NCBI GenBank assembly: GCA_027489095.1
Contig: JAIYAL010000217.1
Location: 1 to 32,879, forward strand
Origin: Erythrobacteraceae bacterium
GTDB lineage: Bacteria > Pseudomonadota > Alphaproteobacteria > Sphingomonadales > Sphingomonadaceae
Direction of reading: 5' to 3'
Length of the DNA: 32,879 nt
The position numbers were made by a program, and so were the translations under genes. Below are positions 8,147 through 15,754 of the stretch, piece after piece (position 1 is the first letter of the stretch; every line of letters begins with the position of its first letter). The notes below the pieces were generated by a model that searched no databases, was not told the DNA's origin, and was given only the letters and a program-made list of their open reading frames with translations.

Positions 8147-8797
8147 ATGATGCTTCGCGCGCGCTCCCTGACTGCTGTTGCCGCCCTCGCGGCGCTCTCC
8201 GCCTGCGCGGGGAAGGGCGATCTGGTGATCGATCAGGGGGTCGGGATCACCAGCGTTCTCACCCTGTGTCCGGCGGTCGGCATTCCCGATTACACCGGCG
8301 ACGTCACCACCTTCCGCAACCCCGCCGACACCACCACCGCCAGCCTCGATATGAGCGCGGCGATGACCAACCTGCGATCAACCTGCAACGACAGCGGCGA
8401 CAAGGTCTATTCCGAGGCGAGCTTCACCGTGAACGCGCGCCGCACCGACACGCGGGGCGCGCGCACTGTTGCGGTGCCCTATTTCGTCACCGTCCTGCGC
8501 GGCGGCAACGCGGTGATCTCCAAGCGGGTCGGCACCGTCACCCTGACCTTTGCCGACGGGGACGAGCGCGCCCAGGCGACGGCCAAGGCCGGCAGCTTCG
8601 TCAACCGGGCCGACGCCGCGCTGCCCGACGACATCCGCGAGCGGATCACACGGCGACGACGCGCTGGCGACGAAGAGGCGGCGCTCGATCCGCTGGCCGA
8701 GCCCGAAGTGAAGGCAGCCATCGCCCGCACCCGCTTCGAGATGCTGGTCGGCTTCCAGCTGACCGAGGACCAGCTGAAGTATAACGTGACGCGCTGA
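8147..8797 (+). CDS. Hypothetical lipoprotein
   Basis: A 216-residue protein with a lipoprotein signal peptide: MMLRARSLTAVAALAALSAC ends in the lipobox LSAC with Cys20 as the likely lipidated residue. The mature part has paired cysteines (TLCPAVG and RSTCNDS), beta-rich segments (AVPYFVTVLRGGNAVISKRV) and an acidic-basic C-terminal stretch with ITRRRRAGDEEAALDPLAEP. I do not recognise a characterised family. It resembles the conserved envelope lipoproteins of sphingomonads, but no function can be given. A second ATG follows immediately at 8150. Its 3' end is followed 8 nt later by the hairpin-rich repeat at 8806-8907. Confidence 0.8.
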   Translation: MMLRARSLTAVAALAALSACAGKGDLVIDQGVGITSVLTLCPAVGIPDYTGDVTTFRNPADTTTASLDMSAAMTNLRSTCNDSGDKVYSEASFTVNARRTDTRGARTVAVPYFVTVLRGGNAVISKRVGTVTLTFADGDERAQATAKAGSFVNRADAALPDDIRERITRRRRAGDEEAALDPLAEPEVKAAIARTRFEMLVGFQLTEDQLKYNVTR

Positions 8798-8805
8798 TGT
8801 GTTGC

Positions 8806-8907
8806 GCAGCCCCTCCGGGCTGCGAAATCCTCGCTCATGCGACCTGAAGGTCGCGTCGCTGCGGGGCGGCCGCATGGCCTTGCGACGCCTTTGGCGTCGA
8901 TCAATGC
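8806..8907 (+). repeat. Hairpin-rich dispersed repeat, copy A (same family as 26482-26665)
   Basis: Three small perfect hairpins lie in series: GCAGCCC-CTCC-GGGCTGC (8806-8823), GCGACC-TGAA-GGTCGC (8839-8854) and CGACGCC-TTT-GGCGTCG (8883-8899). They are separated by conserved words, GCGAAATCCTCGC (8822-8834) and GGCCTTGCGACG (8876-8887). Both words recur as reverse complements in the two tandem copies at 26482-26665, where the hairpin arms differ in sequence. It begins 8 nt after the lipoprotein stop codon. Confidence 0.75.
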
Positions 8908-8946
8908 CATGCGCTGCGTTGCTGGTTCTGCTTTCCCCTCATCGTC

Positions 8947-8967
8947 GCCCCGGGCTTGACCCGGGGC
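8947..8967 (+). repeat. GC-rich palindromic repeat (GCCCCGGG-CTTGA-CCCGGGGC)
   Basis: A perfect 8-bp stem with a 5-nt loop, about 44 nt ahead of the argS start. The core resembles a short repeat frequently seen between genes of alphaproteobacteria (recalled, not searched). It could end transcription from upstream. There is no U-run, so a classic intrinsic terminator is unlikely. Confidence 0.6.
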
Positions 8968-9010
8968 TCGGCTTCCTTCTTTGCATCCGCACAAGACGCA
9001 AGAGACCATC

Positions 9011-10759
9011 ATGACCCAACCCAAAACCCTCTATTCCGCCCACGCGGCGCTTATCGAAACCGTGCTGACCGAACTGGTCGGCGAGGGGCTGCTGCCCACC
9101 GGCACGTCCTTTGCCAATGTCACATTGGAGCCGCCGCGCGATCCTGCGCACGGTGATCTGGCCACCAACGCCGCGATGGTGCTGGCCAAGCCTGCGGGCC
9201 TTGCCCCGCGCGCACTGGCCGAAGCGATCACCGCGAAGCTCGCCGCGCATCCCGGCATCACCGGCACCGACATCGCCGGGCCCGGCTTCATCAATCTGCG
9301 GCTCGCCCCGCAGGCATGGCTCGACGAATTGCAGGCGATCGCCGCCCTCGGCGATGATTACGGCCGCTCGGCTGTAGGCGAGGGGCGCAAGGTCAACGTC
9401 GAATACGTCTCGGCCAACCCCACCGGGCCGATGCATATGGGCCATTGCCGCGGCGCGGTGGTGGGCGACGCGCTGTCCTCGCTGCTGGAGTTCGCGGGCC
9501 ACAAGGTCATCCGCGAATACTACGTCAACGACGCGGGCGCACAGGTCGATGTGCTCGCCCGTTCGGTGCACCTGCGCTACCGCGAGGCGCTGGGCGAGGC
9601 CGTGACCATTCCCGAAGGCCTCTACCCCGGCGACTATCTCGTCCCCGTGGGGCAGGCGCTCGCCGCCGAGTTCGGTGACAGCTACGCCGCCGCTCCGGAG
9701 GCCGATTGGCTGATCCTCTTCCGCACCCGCGCGGTCGCGGCGATGATGGACATGATCCGCGAGGATCTCGCCACCCTCGGCATCCGCCACGACCTGTTTG
9801 CCTCGGAAGCCGAATTGCAAGCCTCGGGCAAGGTCGACGCCGCCGAGAAGTGGCTGCGCGCGCATGACCTTGTCTACGATGGCGTGCTCGAAGCCCCCAA
9901 GGGCAAGGCCCCGCCTGAAGACTGGGAACCGACCACCCTGCCGCTGTTCCGTTCGACCAAGTTCGGCGACGATCAGGATCGCCCGATCAAGAAGTCGAAC
10001 GGCGCGTGGACATATTTTGGCGCGGACCTCGCCTACCACTTCCAGAAGGCGCAAACCGCCGACGCGCTGGTCGATATCTGGGGCGCGGACCATGCCGGCA
10101 CGGTCAAGCGGATCAAGGCTGCGGTCGCCGCGCTGACCAGTGCAGACGGGGGCACGCCCAAGCCGTTCGAGGTCAAGCTGGTCCAGATGGTGCAGCTGAT
10201 GAAGGGCGGCCAGCCGTTCAAGATGTCCAAGCGCTCGGGCAATTTCGTGACGCTGGCCGATGTCGTCGAGATGGTCGGCAAGGACGTGGTGCGTTTCACC
10301 ATGCTTGCCCGGAAGCCCGACGCGCAGATGGATTTCGACTTCGACAAGGTGGTCGAGGCCTCGAAGGACAACCCGGTGTTCTACGTGCAATATGCCCACG
10401 CCCGGATCCGCTCGACCCTGAGGAAGGCTGCCGAGGCAGGCCACGTCCCGTCCGGCGCGGCGCTGGGCCTGCTCGGCACCGAGGAGCTGGCGCTGATCGC
10501 CCGCGCCGCGCAGTTCCCGCGCGAGATCGAGGCAGCTGCGCGTGCGCGCGAGCCGCACCGCATCGCCTTTTATCTCTATGATCTGGCCGCCGATCTCCAT
10601 TCCTACTGGAACCTCGGTAACGACCGCCCCGAAAAGCGCTTCATCGTGGAACAGGATGCCGCTCTGACCGCCGCGAGGCTTTTCCTTGCCGAGGCAATCG
10701 GGCAAGTGATCCGGGGCGGTCTCGGCGTGCTTGGCGTCGAGGCTGTTGAGAGCATGTGA
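9011..10759 (+). CDS. argS: Arginyl-tRNA synthetase
   Basis: Class I synthetase charging tRNA-Arg. The N-terminal Add-1 domain (about residues 1-110, with DPAHGDLATNAAM and GPGFINLRL) recognises the tRNA D-loop. The catalytic core shows the HIGH-type motif PTGPMHMGHCRGA and the KMSK-type motif FKMSKRSGNFVTL. The C-terminal DALR anticodon domain includes QYAHARIRSTL and RIAFYLYDLAADLHSYWN. The ATG at 9011 (MTQPKTLYSAH) is preferred over an in-frame ATG at 8981, since the family begins near here. The product is 582 residues, a normal length. It opens a co-directional run ending with tatC. Confidence 0.97.
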   Translation: MTQPKTLYSAHAALIETVLTELVGEGLLPTGTSFANVTLEPPRDPAHGDLATNAAMVLAKPAGLAPRALAEAITAKLAAHPGITGTDIAGPGFINLRLAPQAWLDELQAIAALGDDYGRSAVGEGRKVNVEYVSANPTGPMHMGHCRGAVVGDALSSLLEFAGHKVIREYYVNDAGAQVDVLARSVHLRYREALGEAVTIPEGLYPGDYLVPVGQALAAEFGDSYAAAPEADWLILFRTRAVAAMMDMIREDLATLGIRHDLFASEAELQASGKVDAAEKWLRAHDLVYDGVLEAPKGKAPPEDWEPTTLPLFRSTKFGDDQDRPIKKSNGAWTYFGADLAYHFQKAQTADALVDIWGADHAGTVKRIKAAVAALTSADGGTPKPFEVKLVQMVQLMKGGQPFKMSKRSGNFVTLADVVEMVGKDVVRFTMLARKPDAQMDFDFDKVVEASKDNPVFYVQYAHARIRSTLRKAAEAGHVPSGAALGLLGTEELALIARAAQFPREIEAAARAREPHRIAFYLYDLAADLHSYWNLGNDRPEKRFIVEQDAALTAARLFLAEAIGQVIRGGLGVLGVEAVESM

Positions 10760-10793
10760 CCTGCTCCGGGTGACAACGCGCGAAGGTATGTCG

Positions 10794-11549
10794 ATGATCG
10801 AGGCCGAATACGAGGAACTCCACGAGGATGGCGAAGGGCTTGGCGGCGAGCTTGACCTTGCCGACACCGATAGCCTGCCGTGGCTCGAATCCGACGAGGA
10901 TGACGAGGATGCTGGCGGGGTCGACACCTGGCAGATCATCAGCTTCGCGGGAGTGCTGCTGGCGCTGCTCGCGGCGGTGATCGCCGGGGTGTGGTACTTC
11001 TCGAACCGGGTCGCGGGCGATGAGGCGGTGGCCGATGGCAGCGTGATCGCCGCGCCCGAGGGCCCGATCAAGCAGCGTCCGGACGATCCGGGCGGCAAGG
11101 AATTCGCCGGCACGGGCAATGTCGCGCCGGTGGTGGGCGAGGGCGGCTCGCGGCCTGCGGTGGTGGCGGAAACGCCCTTGCCGGCCATGCCGCCGCTGCC
11201 GGGCGGCACGCCGGGCGCGAAGCCTGCGACTGCTGCGACGCCGGGCAGCACCAAGCCGGTCGCGGCGACGCCCGGCACGCCAACCTCTCCCGCAGTATCC
11301 GCGCAGCCCGCAGCGCCCGGCACCGGCGTCCAGCTCGCCGCCTACGGCACCCGGGCCCGCGCCGAGCAGGGCTGGGCCGAGATCGCGCGCCGCACCGACA
11401 AGCTGTCCGGGGTCAAATACCGGGTGGTCGAGGGCAAGGTCGACATCGGCACGGTCTACCGCCTGCAGGCCGTGACCGGCAGCCGCGCCGAGGCGACCCG
11501 CCTGTGCGCTGCGCTCAAGGCCGATGGGGTGGACTGCCAGGTCAAGTAA
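10794..11549 (+). CDS. SPOR-domain inner-membrane protein
   Basis: A 251-residue bitopic protein: acidic cytoplasmic N-terminus (residues 1-45, many Asp/Glu), one membrane helix (about 48-68, ISFAGVLLALLAAVIAGVWY), an Ala/Pro/Gly-rich periplasmic linker, and a C-terminal SPOR domain (about 174-251, starting GTGVQLAAYGTRARAEQGW). SPOR domains bind denuded peptidoglycan glycan strands at division sites, so a septal role is likely. The start at 10794 is chosen because GAAGG (10782-10786) sits 7 nt upstream. The in-frame ATG at 10788 would leave a 1-nt gap, and an earlier ATG at 10731 lies inside argS. The position between argS and nagZ is conserved in related bacteria. Confidence 0.9.
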   Translation: MIEAEYEELHEDGEGLGGELDLADTDSLPWLESDEDDEDAGGVDTWQIISFAGVLLALLAAVIAGVWYFSNRVAGDEAVADGSVIAAPEGPIKQRPDDPGGKEFAGTGNVAPVVGEGGSRPAVVAETPLPAMPPLPGGTPGAKPATAATPGSTKPVAATPGTPTSPAVSAQPAAPGTGVQLAAYGTRARAEQGWAEIARRTDKLSGVKYRVVEGKVDIGTVYRLQAVTGSRAEATRLCAALKADGVDCQVK

Positions 11550-11641
11550 GCTGCGTTCAGGGGTGGTCTAGCGGCGCTTTTCCCCGCCCTAGACCCCCTC
11601 CAGCCCTTGCTAGACCCCCTTTCAAGTGCGAGTCTGCAAGC

Positions 11642-12664
11642 ATGATTCCGGCGATTTTCGGCCTTTCCGGCCCGCAGCTGACAGCGGACGAGCGCGCCTT
11701 CTTCCGCGAGGTCGATCCTGCGGGCTACATCCTGTTCGGCCGCAACTGCGTCGATCCCGAGCAGTTGCGGGCCTTGACCGACGACCTCAGGAGCATCCAC
11801 GGGAGGGAGCGCCTGCTGGTCTCGATTGATCAGGAAGGGGGCCGCGTGGCGCGCCTGCGCCCGCCCGGCTGGTCGCCCTACCCGGCAGGCCAAGCCTTTG
11901 ATGCGCTTTACCAAATTGCCCCCGCCAGCGCGATCGAGGCAGCCCGGGCCAATGCCTATGCCATGGCGCTTGAACTGTCTGCGATGGGGATCAATGTCGA
12001 TTACCACCCCCCGCTCGACCTGCGGGTGCCCGGCGCGCACGACGTGATCGGCGACCGCGCGCTGGGGGCCGATCCGATGCAAGTCGCGGCACTGGGCCGC
12101 GCGATCCTCGAAGGTCTAGCCGCCGGCGGCGTGACGGGCTGCATCAAGCACATGCCCGGCCACGGGAGGACGGATGTCGACACCCACAAGGCGATGCCCA
12201 CGGTGACCGCCGGGGCGGCCGAACTGGAAGCCGACCTTGCGCCCTTCAGGACGCTTAATCAGGCGCTTATCGGCATGACGGGGCACCTGCTCTTCACCGC
12301 ATGGGACGCCGCGAACCCCGCTACCCTGTCCGAAACCGTGATCCGCGACATTATCCGCGCGAGCATCGGCTTTGACGGGCTGCTGCTGACCGACGACATC
12401 GACATGGAGGCCTTGGGCGGCACCATCCCCGAACGCGCCGCCCGCGCGCACGCGGCGGGGTGCGACATCATCCTCAATTGCTGGGCGAAAATGGACGACA
12501 TGGCGGGGATTTGCGAGGTGCTCCCGGCCATGTCCCAGGCGACCGCCGCCCGGCTCGACCGCGCGCTCGAAGGCACCCGCATCGCCGACACGATCGTGCC
12601 ACAGCACGCCGCACTCCTCGCCAAGCGCGACGCGCTGCTGGCGCTGGCGGCCAGTCCAGCATGA
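11642..12664 (+). CDS. nagZ: Beta-N-acetylhexosaminidase (GH3)
   Basis: NagZ removes N-acetylglucosamine from anhydromuropeptides during cytoplasmic peptidoglycan recycling. The 340-residue protein has no signal peptide. The GH3 marks are the substrate loop SIDQEGGRVARL, the histidine-bearing catalytic loop KHMPGHGRTDVDTH (His170, His174, His182) and the nucleophile motif LLLTDDIDMEAL (probably Asp251). The common family form is KHFPGHG; here Met replaces Phe. Start ATG at 11642. An upstream extension of the frame to 11504 overlaps the SPOR gene and does not look like protein. Its stop overlaps the scpA start (ATGA at 12661-12664). With the SPOR protein it forms a cell-wall pair inside the cluster. 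Confidence 0.95.
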   Translation: MIPAIFGLSGPQLTADERAFFREVDPAGYILFGRNCVDPEQLRALTDDLRSIHGRERLLVSIDQEGGRVARLRPPGWSPYPAGQAFDALYQIAPASAIEAARANAYAMALELSAMGINVDYHPPLDLRVPGAHDVIGDRALGADPMQVAALGRAILEGLAAGGVTGCIKHMPGHGRTDVDTHKAMPTVTAGAAELEADLAPFRTLNQALIGMTGHLLFTAWDAANPATLSETVIRDIIRASIGFDGLLLTDDIDMEALGGTIPERAARAHAAGCDIILNCWAKMDDMAGICEVLPAMSQATAARLDRALEGTRIADTIVPQHAALLAKRDALLALAASPA

Positions 12665-13449
12665 ACGCGCCCGATGAGCCCTTCATGTTCCCCCCGGAAA
12701 CCGCGAGGGCGGACGCCGACGCGCTTCATCTCGCGCTGGATGGCTGGGAAGGCCCGCTCGATCTGCTGCTCGATCTGGCGCGGCGGCAGAAGGTCGATCT
12801 CAGGCAGATATCGATCCTCGCGCTGGTCGACCAATACCTCACCTATATCGAGCGCGCGGGCACGATGCGGCTGGAGCTGGCGGCCGATTACCTGGTGATG
12901 GCCGCCTGGCTTGCCTACCTCAAGTCGGCGATGCTGCTGCCCAAGGCCGAGCAGGAGGACCCGAACCCCGAGGAGCTGGCGCTGCGTCTGCAATTGCGGC
13001 TGCAACGCCTTGGCGCCATGCGCGAAGCCGCAGGCCGCCTGATGGGGCGCGACCGCATCGGCCGCGACGTGTTCCTGAGGGGCGCGCCCGAGGGTCTGCG
13101 CACCGACCGCAAGACCGTGTGGCGCAGCGATCTGTTCAGCGTCATTCAGGCCTATGGGCAGGTCAAGGCGCGCACCGCGCCGCGCATCTATCATGTTGCG
13201 AACCGCCCGGTGATGACCCTCGATAGCGCGCTCGAGCGGGTCTCGGCGATGCTCGGCGTCACGCTCGAATGGATGGAGATCCGCGATTTTCTGCCGCCCC
13301 ACGCTTCGCCCGCGCTGAAGCGTTCGGCGCTCGCCTCGTCCTTCGTCGCCGCGTTGGAACTGGCCAAGCGCGGGCGTGCCGAGCTTGATCAGGACGGCGC
13401 CTTTGCCCCCTTGCGCATCCGGCGGCTGAAGGAAGGCCAAGCCGCATGA
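12661..13449 (+). CDS. scpA: Segregation and condensation protein A
   Basis: ScpA is the kleisin subunit that, with ScpB, bridges the Smc dimer in chromosome condensation. The 262-residue protein shows the N-terminal Smc-neck-binding region (LALDGWEGPLDLLLDLARRQ, KVDLRQISILALVDQYL, LAADYLVMAAWLAYLKSAML). The C-terminal winged helix has FVAALELAKRGRAELDQDG and ends PLRIRRLKEG. The ATG at 12661 overlaps the nagZ stop by 4 nt, and the scpA stop overlaps the scpB start in the same way, so nagZ-scpA-scpB are translationally coupled. No Smc gene is in the window. Confidence 0.96.
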   Translation: MNAPDEPFMFPPETARADADALHLALDGWEGPLDLLLDLARRQKVDLRQISILALVDQYLTYIERAGTMRLELAADYLVMAAWLAYLKSAMLLPKAEQEDPNPEELALRLQLRLQRLGAMREAAGRLMGRDRIGRDVFLRGAPEGLRTDRKTVWRSDLFSVIQAYGQVKARTAPRIYHVANRPVMTLDSALERVSAMLGVTLEWMEIRDFLPPHASPALKRSALASSFVAALELAKRGRAELDQDGAFAPLRIRRLKEGQAA

Positions 13450-14099
13450 GCGACGAAGGCCAGCCGGAACCGGGCACCCTCGAACGCGCGGTGGAAGCGA
13501 CGCTGTTTGCAGCGGAAGAGCCGCTCGGCGTCGAGGCGCTCTGCGCGCATCTGGGCGGGCTGGCATTGGCCGACGTGCGCGAGGCGCTGGCGCTTCTCGA
13601 AGCGCGCTACCGCAATCGCGGGGTGCATCTGGTGGAGCGCGGGGGGCGCTGGCATTTCGAGACCGCGCCTGATCTTGCCCACCTGTTGCGCCGCGAAAAG
13701 GAGCAGGTGCGCCGCCTCAGCCGCGCGGCGACCGAGGTGCTGGCGATCATCGCCTATCACGAGCCGGTCAGCCGCGCCGAGATCGAATCGATCCGCGGCG
13801 TGCAGACCAGCGCAGGCACGCTCGATGTGCTGATGGAGGCGGGCTGGGTGAAGCCGGCGGGGCGCCGCGAGGTGCCGGGGCGCCCGGTGATCTATGCAAC
13901 GACACCCACATTCCTCGATCATTTCGGCCTCGCCAGCCGCCGCGATCTGCCCGGCATCGATGAATTGCGCGCCGCCGGGCTGCTCGATCCGGTCGATGAG
14001 GCGATGGAGGCACACATGCGCTTCGAGCCGGATGACGAAAGCGATCCGCAAAGCGACGGGCAGGACGATGGGCAGGACGACGAGAATCTCGCGGACTGA
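13446..14099 (+). CDS. scpB: Segregation and condensation protein B
   Basis: ScpB dimerises and binds the kleisin ScpA in the Smc-ScpAB condensin. The 217-residue protein has two winged-helix units: residues about 10-90 ([37 protein letters not shown]) and 95-180, with the hallmark [20 protein letters not shown] and EIESIRGV, then [18 protein letters not shown]. The tail is highly acidic ([18 protein letters not shown]), a local low-complexity repeat of DGQDD units. It overlaps scpA by 4 nt. A 107-bp gap with two hairpins separates it from tatA. Confidence 0.96.
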   Translation: MSDEGQPEPGTLERAVEATLFAAEEPLGVEALCAHLGGLALADVREALALLEARYRNRGVHLVERGGRWHFETAPDLAHLLRREKEQVRRLSRAATEVLAIIAYHEPVSRAEIESIRGVQTSAGTLDVLMEAGWVKPAGRREVPGRPVIYATTPTFLDHFGLASRRDLPGIDELRAAGLLDPVDEAMEAHMRFEPDDESDPQSDGQDDGQDDENLAD

Positions 14100-14117
14100 C
14101 TCGCAATTGCGCGGGGC

Positions 14118-14160
14118 TTGCCCTAAATGGGCAACCACCACGCGCCGGGTCATGTCCCGG
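14118..14160 (+). promoter_or_regulatory. Two small hairpins in the scpB-tatA gap
   Basis: TTGCCC-TAAAT-GGGCAA (14118-14134) and CCGGG-TCATGT-CCCGG (14145-14160) are perfect short stems in the only sizeable gap between scpB and tatC. They may partly end transcription or adjust tat expression relative to scpAB. No U-run follows, so an intrinsic terminator is not claimed. The tatA ribosome-binding site AGGAG (14194-14198) lies downstream and is free of the stems. Confidence 0.35.
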
Positions 14161-14206
14161 CCATGCGGCCCCCGCCAGGCGCGGTCGCGGTTCAGGAGTT
14201 GAGACA

Positions 14207-14452
14207 ATGGGTATCGGATCGATCTGGCACTGGATCATCGTTCTGCTGATCGTGATGCTGCTGTTCGGGCGCGGCCGCATCTCTGAGATGATGGGCGACT
14301 TCGGCAAGGGCATCTCGAGCTTCAAGAAGGGCCTCAGCGAAACCGAAGAGACGCCCGCGCAGGCGTCGGCCCGGATCGAGCCGCCCGCGCCTGCCGCTGC
14401 TCAGCCCGAGACCCCGGCTCCGGCCGAGAAGACCGACACCACCGGCGCCTGA
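14207..14452 (+). CDS. tatA: Twin-arginine translocase subunit TatA
   Basis: TatA oligomers form the pore-like element that lets folded proteins cross the inner membrane. The 81-residue protein has the short N-terminal helix ([19 protein letters not shown]), then the hinge [17 protein letters not shown] and the amphipathic helix ending FKKGL. Its tail is Pro/Ala/Glu-rich. The usual FGxxKLP element is replaced by FGRGRISE, a variant common in alphaproteobacteria. AGGAG stands 8 nt before the ATG. The gene order tatA-tatB-tatC is standard. Confidence 0.95.
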   Translation: MGIGSIWHWIIVLLIVMLLFGRGRISEMMGDFGKGISSFKKGLSETEETPAQASARIEPPAPAAAQPETPAPAEKTDTTGA

Positions 14453-14485
14453 TTTCTGCGCGGCCCCCATAGAGGCGCACCTTGA

Positions 14486-14908
14486 ATGTTCGATGTCGGC
14501 GCCGGAGAGTTGCTGGTCATCCTGATCGTTGCAGTCGTCGTGATCGGGCCCAAGGACCTGCCGCTGGCGATGCGCGCGGCCGGGCGCTGGATCGGCAAGA
14601 TGCGGCGGATGTCGGCCCATTTCCGCTCGGGCATCGACGCCATGGTGCGCGAGGCCGAGCTTGAGGAAATGGAGAAGAAGTGGAAGGCGCAGAACGAAGA
14701 GATCATGCGCCGCTCCGCTGCCCTGACCCAGGCCGAGGCAGGTGCGCCGGTGATGACCGGGCCTCCTCCCGTCGATGTGGCCCCGGTAGAAGCGCCCAAG
14801 GCGGTCGAGCCGCCTGCTGCTGACACGCCGCCAGTTGAGCCCGCGACCGAGCCGCTCGCACAGCTTCCGCTTCCGGAAGCTGCGCCAAAAGGCAGCGCCG
14901 ATGTTTAA
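14486..14908 (+). CDS. tatB: Twin-arginine translocase subunit TatB
   Basis: TatB forms, with TatC, the receptor for twin-arginine signal peptides. The 140-residue protein starts MFDVGAGELLVILIVAVVVI and carries the TatB mark GPKDLPLAMRAAGRWI, followed by a long charged amphipathic helix (MVREAELEEMEKKWKAQNEE) and an Ala/Pro/Glu-rich tail. The N-terminal helix with a glutamate in its first third and the GPKDLP turn separate it from TatA. Its last codons overlap the tatC start by 8 nt. Confidence 0.95.
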   Translation: MFDVGAGELLVILIVAVVVIGPKDLPLAMRAAGRWIGKMRRMSAHFRSGIDAMVREAELEEMEKKWKAQNEEIMRRSAALTQAEAGAPVMTGPPPVDVAPVEAPKAVEPPAADTPPVEPATEPLAQLPLPEAAPKGSADV

Positions 14909-15710
14909 CGTCAAGGACCTCGACGAAACCCGCGCGCCGCTGCTGGAGCATCTGATTGAGCTGCGCACGCGGATCGTCCGCGCGCTGCTGGCGCTCGGCG
15001 TCGGCTTTGCGATTTGCCTCTATTTTGCTGACGACATCCTCGGGTTGCTGGTGCGGCCATTGAAGCAGGCCTTCCCCAATGGCGAGGGCCAGCTGATCTT
15101 CACCAAGCTGCCGGAGGTGTTCTTCGTCGAGCTGAAGGTCGCGTTGTTCGCAGGCTTCATGGTGAGCTTCCCGGTGATCGCCAACCAGATGTGGGCGTTT
15201 GTCGCACCGGGGCTTTATGCGCGCGAGAAGAAGGCCTTCCTGCCGTTCCTGTTCGCAACGCCGGTGCGGTTCACCGCGGGGGCATCGCTCGCCTATTTCA
15301 TCGTCATGCCGACCGCGTTCAAGTTCTTCCTCGGCTTTGGCGGGGAGGCGGGGGGGCTCAAGGTGCAGGCCCTGCCGAGCGCAGGCGAATATCTGAGCCT
15401 CGTGATGCAGTTCATCCTCGGCTTCGGGGTGACGTTCCTGTTGCCGGTGCTGCTGCTGCTGCTGCACCGCGCCGGGATCGTCAGCCGTGCGCAGATGGTG
15501 GCGGCGCGGCGTTACGTGATTGTCGGGATCTTCATCGTGGCCGCGGTCGTGACCCCGCCCGATCCGGGCTCGCAGATCATCCTCGCGGTGCCGCTGCTGC
15601 TGCTGTTCGAGGCTTCGCTGGTGCTCATGCGGCTGCAGGAAAAGTCGGTTGCCGCCGACAAGCTGGCGCGCGAGGCGGAACAGGCGGCCGAGCAAGCGGC
15701 GGCGGAGTAG
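14901..15710 (+). CDS. tatC: Twin-arginine translocase subunit TatC
   Basis: TatC is the six-helix core receptor of the Tat system. The 269-residue protein shows the N-terminal LLEHLIELRTRIVRALL, the first periplasmic loop with FTKLPEVFFVELKVALFAGF, the hallmark FVAPGLYAREKKAFLPF and MPTAFKFFLGF, and later helices such as VMQFILGFGVTFLLPVLLLL and TPPDPGSQIILAVPLLLLFE. The start ATG 14901 (MFNVKDLDET) lies inside the end of tatB; an upstream frame extension to 14835 only reads tatB out of frame. The C-terminal tail is a short Ala/Glu helix (AREAEQAAEQAAAE). Confidence 0.96.
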   Translation: MFNVKDLDETRAPLLEHLIELRTRIVRALLALGVGFAICLYFADDILGLLVRPLKQAFPNGEGQLIFTKLPEVFFVELKVALFAGFMVSFPVIANQMWAFVAPGLYAREKKAFLPFLFATPVRFTAGASLAYFIVMPTAFKFFLGFGGEAGGLKVQALPSAGEYLSLVMQFILGFGVTFLLPVLLLLLHRAGIVSRAQMVAARRYVIVGIFIVAAVVTPPDPGSQIILAVPLLLLFEASLVLMRLQEKSVAADKLAREAEQAAEQAAAE

Positions 15711-15728
15711 GGTTGCTTTTGTCTGCGT

Positions 15729-15747
15729 GCCACCTTTGGTGGGTGGC
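15729..15747. terminator. Weak hairpin between converging tatC and amidohydrolase genes
   Basis: GCCACC (15729-15734) and GGTGGC (15742-15747) form a 6-bp stem with a 7-nt loop in the 44-bp gap between the converging stops. There is no U-run on either strand, so it is at best a weak or factor-dependent terminator. Confidence 0.3.
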
Positions 15748-15754
15748 GCAGACC

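Noticed and set aside
10201..10260. ArgRS has KMSKR rather than KMSKS, considered as a defect
   Set aside because: Variation at the last position of this motif is common in arginyl-tRNA synthetases and the rest of the protein is intact.
8939..11323. 794-codon open frame on the minus strand opposite argS and the SPOR gene
   Set aside because: It is the antisense shadow of argS, whose synthetase motifs are unmistakable; the minus frame has no domain and an Arg/His/Gly-rich composition typical of high-GC shadows.
14036..14096. Repeated DGQDD codons at the scpB end considered as a separate repeat feature
   Set aside because: It is simply the acidic low-complexity tail of ScpB, too short to be a distinct element.
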